Source of the DNA: Bolinopsis microptera
Lineage: Eukaryota; Ctenophora; Tentaculata; Lobata; Bolinopsidae
DNA length: 64,000 nt
Direction: 5' to 3'
Assembly (NCBI RefSeq): GCF_026151205.1
Contig: NC_087073.1
Span: forward strand, 12,245,578 to 12,309,577
Position 1 is the first letter of the stretch. The number at the start of each line of letters is the position of its first letter. This document shows positions 63,764 to 64,000 of this stretch, piece by piece. A program made the position numbers and the translations under genes. Under the pieces are notes generated by a model. That model saw only the letters and a program-made list of their open reading frames with translations, made no database searches and had not been told where the DNA came from.

Positions 63764-64000
63764 GGGGTCGTTCACATATTACGTAATCAATATTTTGGCA
63801 ATTTTTACCCCCCTCCGTAATCAACCGTAATCAAGACCGAACCCCCCCCCCCCCTATATTACGTAATCAAGGTTTGACCCTCCCCCCCCCCCCCGTAATC
63901 AAGACCGAACCCCCCTCCTATATTTATTAAAAGCTATCACAACGGATTAATGAATGAAATAATCGCAAAACACTTACTAAACGAAAATTGGTTTAAAAAA
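63764..64000. mobile_element. PIF/Harbinger-like MITE, copy 4, cut by window end
   Basis: GGGGTCGTTCACATATTACG after a TTA, then alternating ATTACGTAATCA and C-runs as in copy 3. The right end lies beyond the window. Confidence 0.8.

Overview
The window is nuclear DNA of an animal, probably an invertebrate. Protein-coding genes have GT-AG introns and encode a complete set of conserved animal proteins: DUSP12, UBE4A, POC5, STAM, a TSSK-type kinase and a SETDB1 relative. There are TTAGGG-type interstitial repeats, a Penelope-like retroelement, a tRNA-derived SINE and many short inverted-repeat elements. A non-bilaterian such as a cnidarian is plausible, but the sequence alone does not fix the species.

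Layout, left to right. 301-1545 (+): 3' exons of an unrecognised nuclear protein ending in SUMO-interacting-like motifs. 2248-5457 (+): a Gln/Pro-rich nuclear protein. 7107-7970 (+): an intronless amidohydrolase of the lactonase type. 8391-9941: a 1.55 kb transposon with 8-bp target duplications, inserted five bases before the DUSP12 start codon. 9955-12736 (+): DUSP12 in eight exons. 12901-13729: mariner-type MITEs. 13973-16608 (-): a TSSK-like kinase with a long tail, three exons. 16609-25450: a transposon-dense block holding a Penelope-like element nested in an inverted-repeat element and a decayed array of Ly6-like domains broken by datable insertions. 25900-29070: SINE, mariner MITEs and a 2.4 kb inverted-repeat element. 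29535-33159 (+): a SETDB1-like protein whose SET domain has lost its catalytic motifs. 34458-36095 (+): STAM. 37356-47517 (+): UBE4A in 14 exons. 47518-51823: MITE-rich intergenic DNA. 51824-59883 (+): POC5 in 10 exons. 59884-64000: mostly repeats.

The genes are ordinary housekeeping, signalling and ciliary/centriolar genes with no evident functional linkage. The most notable points are the pseudo-methyltransferase SETDB1 paralogue, an internal duplication at the N terminus of DUSP12, splice-acceptor-like sites directly upstream of many start codons (5' UTR introns or spliced-leader trans-splicing), splice-site-derived minisatellites inside UBE4A introns, and several MITE families whose insertion order can be read from target-site duplications. 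All exon joins were assigned by eye from GT-AG sites, reading phase and family similarity; none was tested against transcripts.
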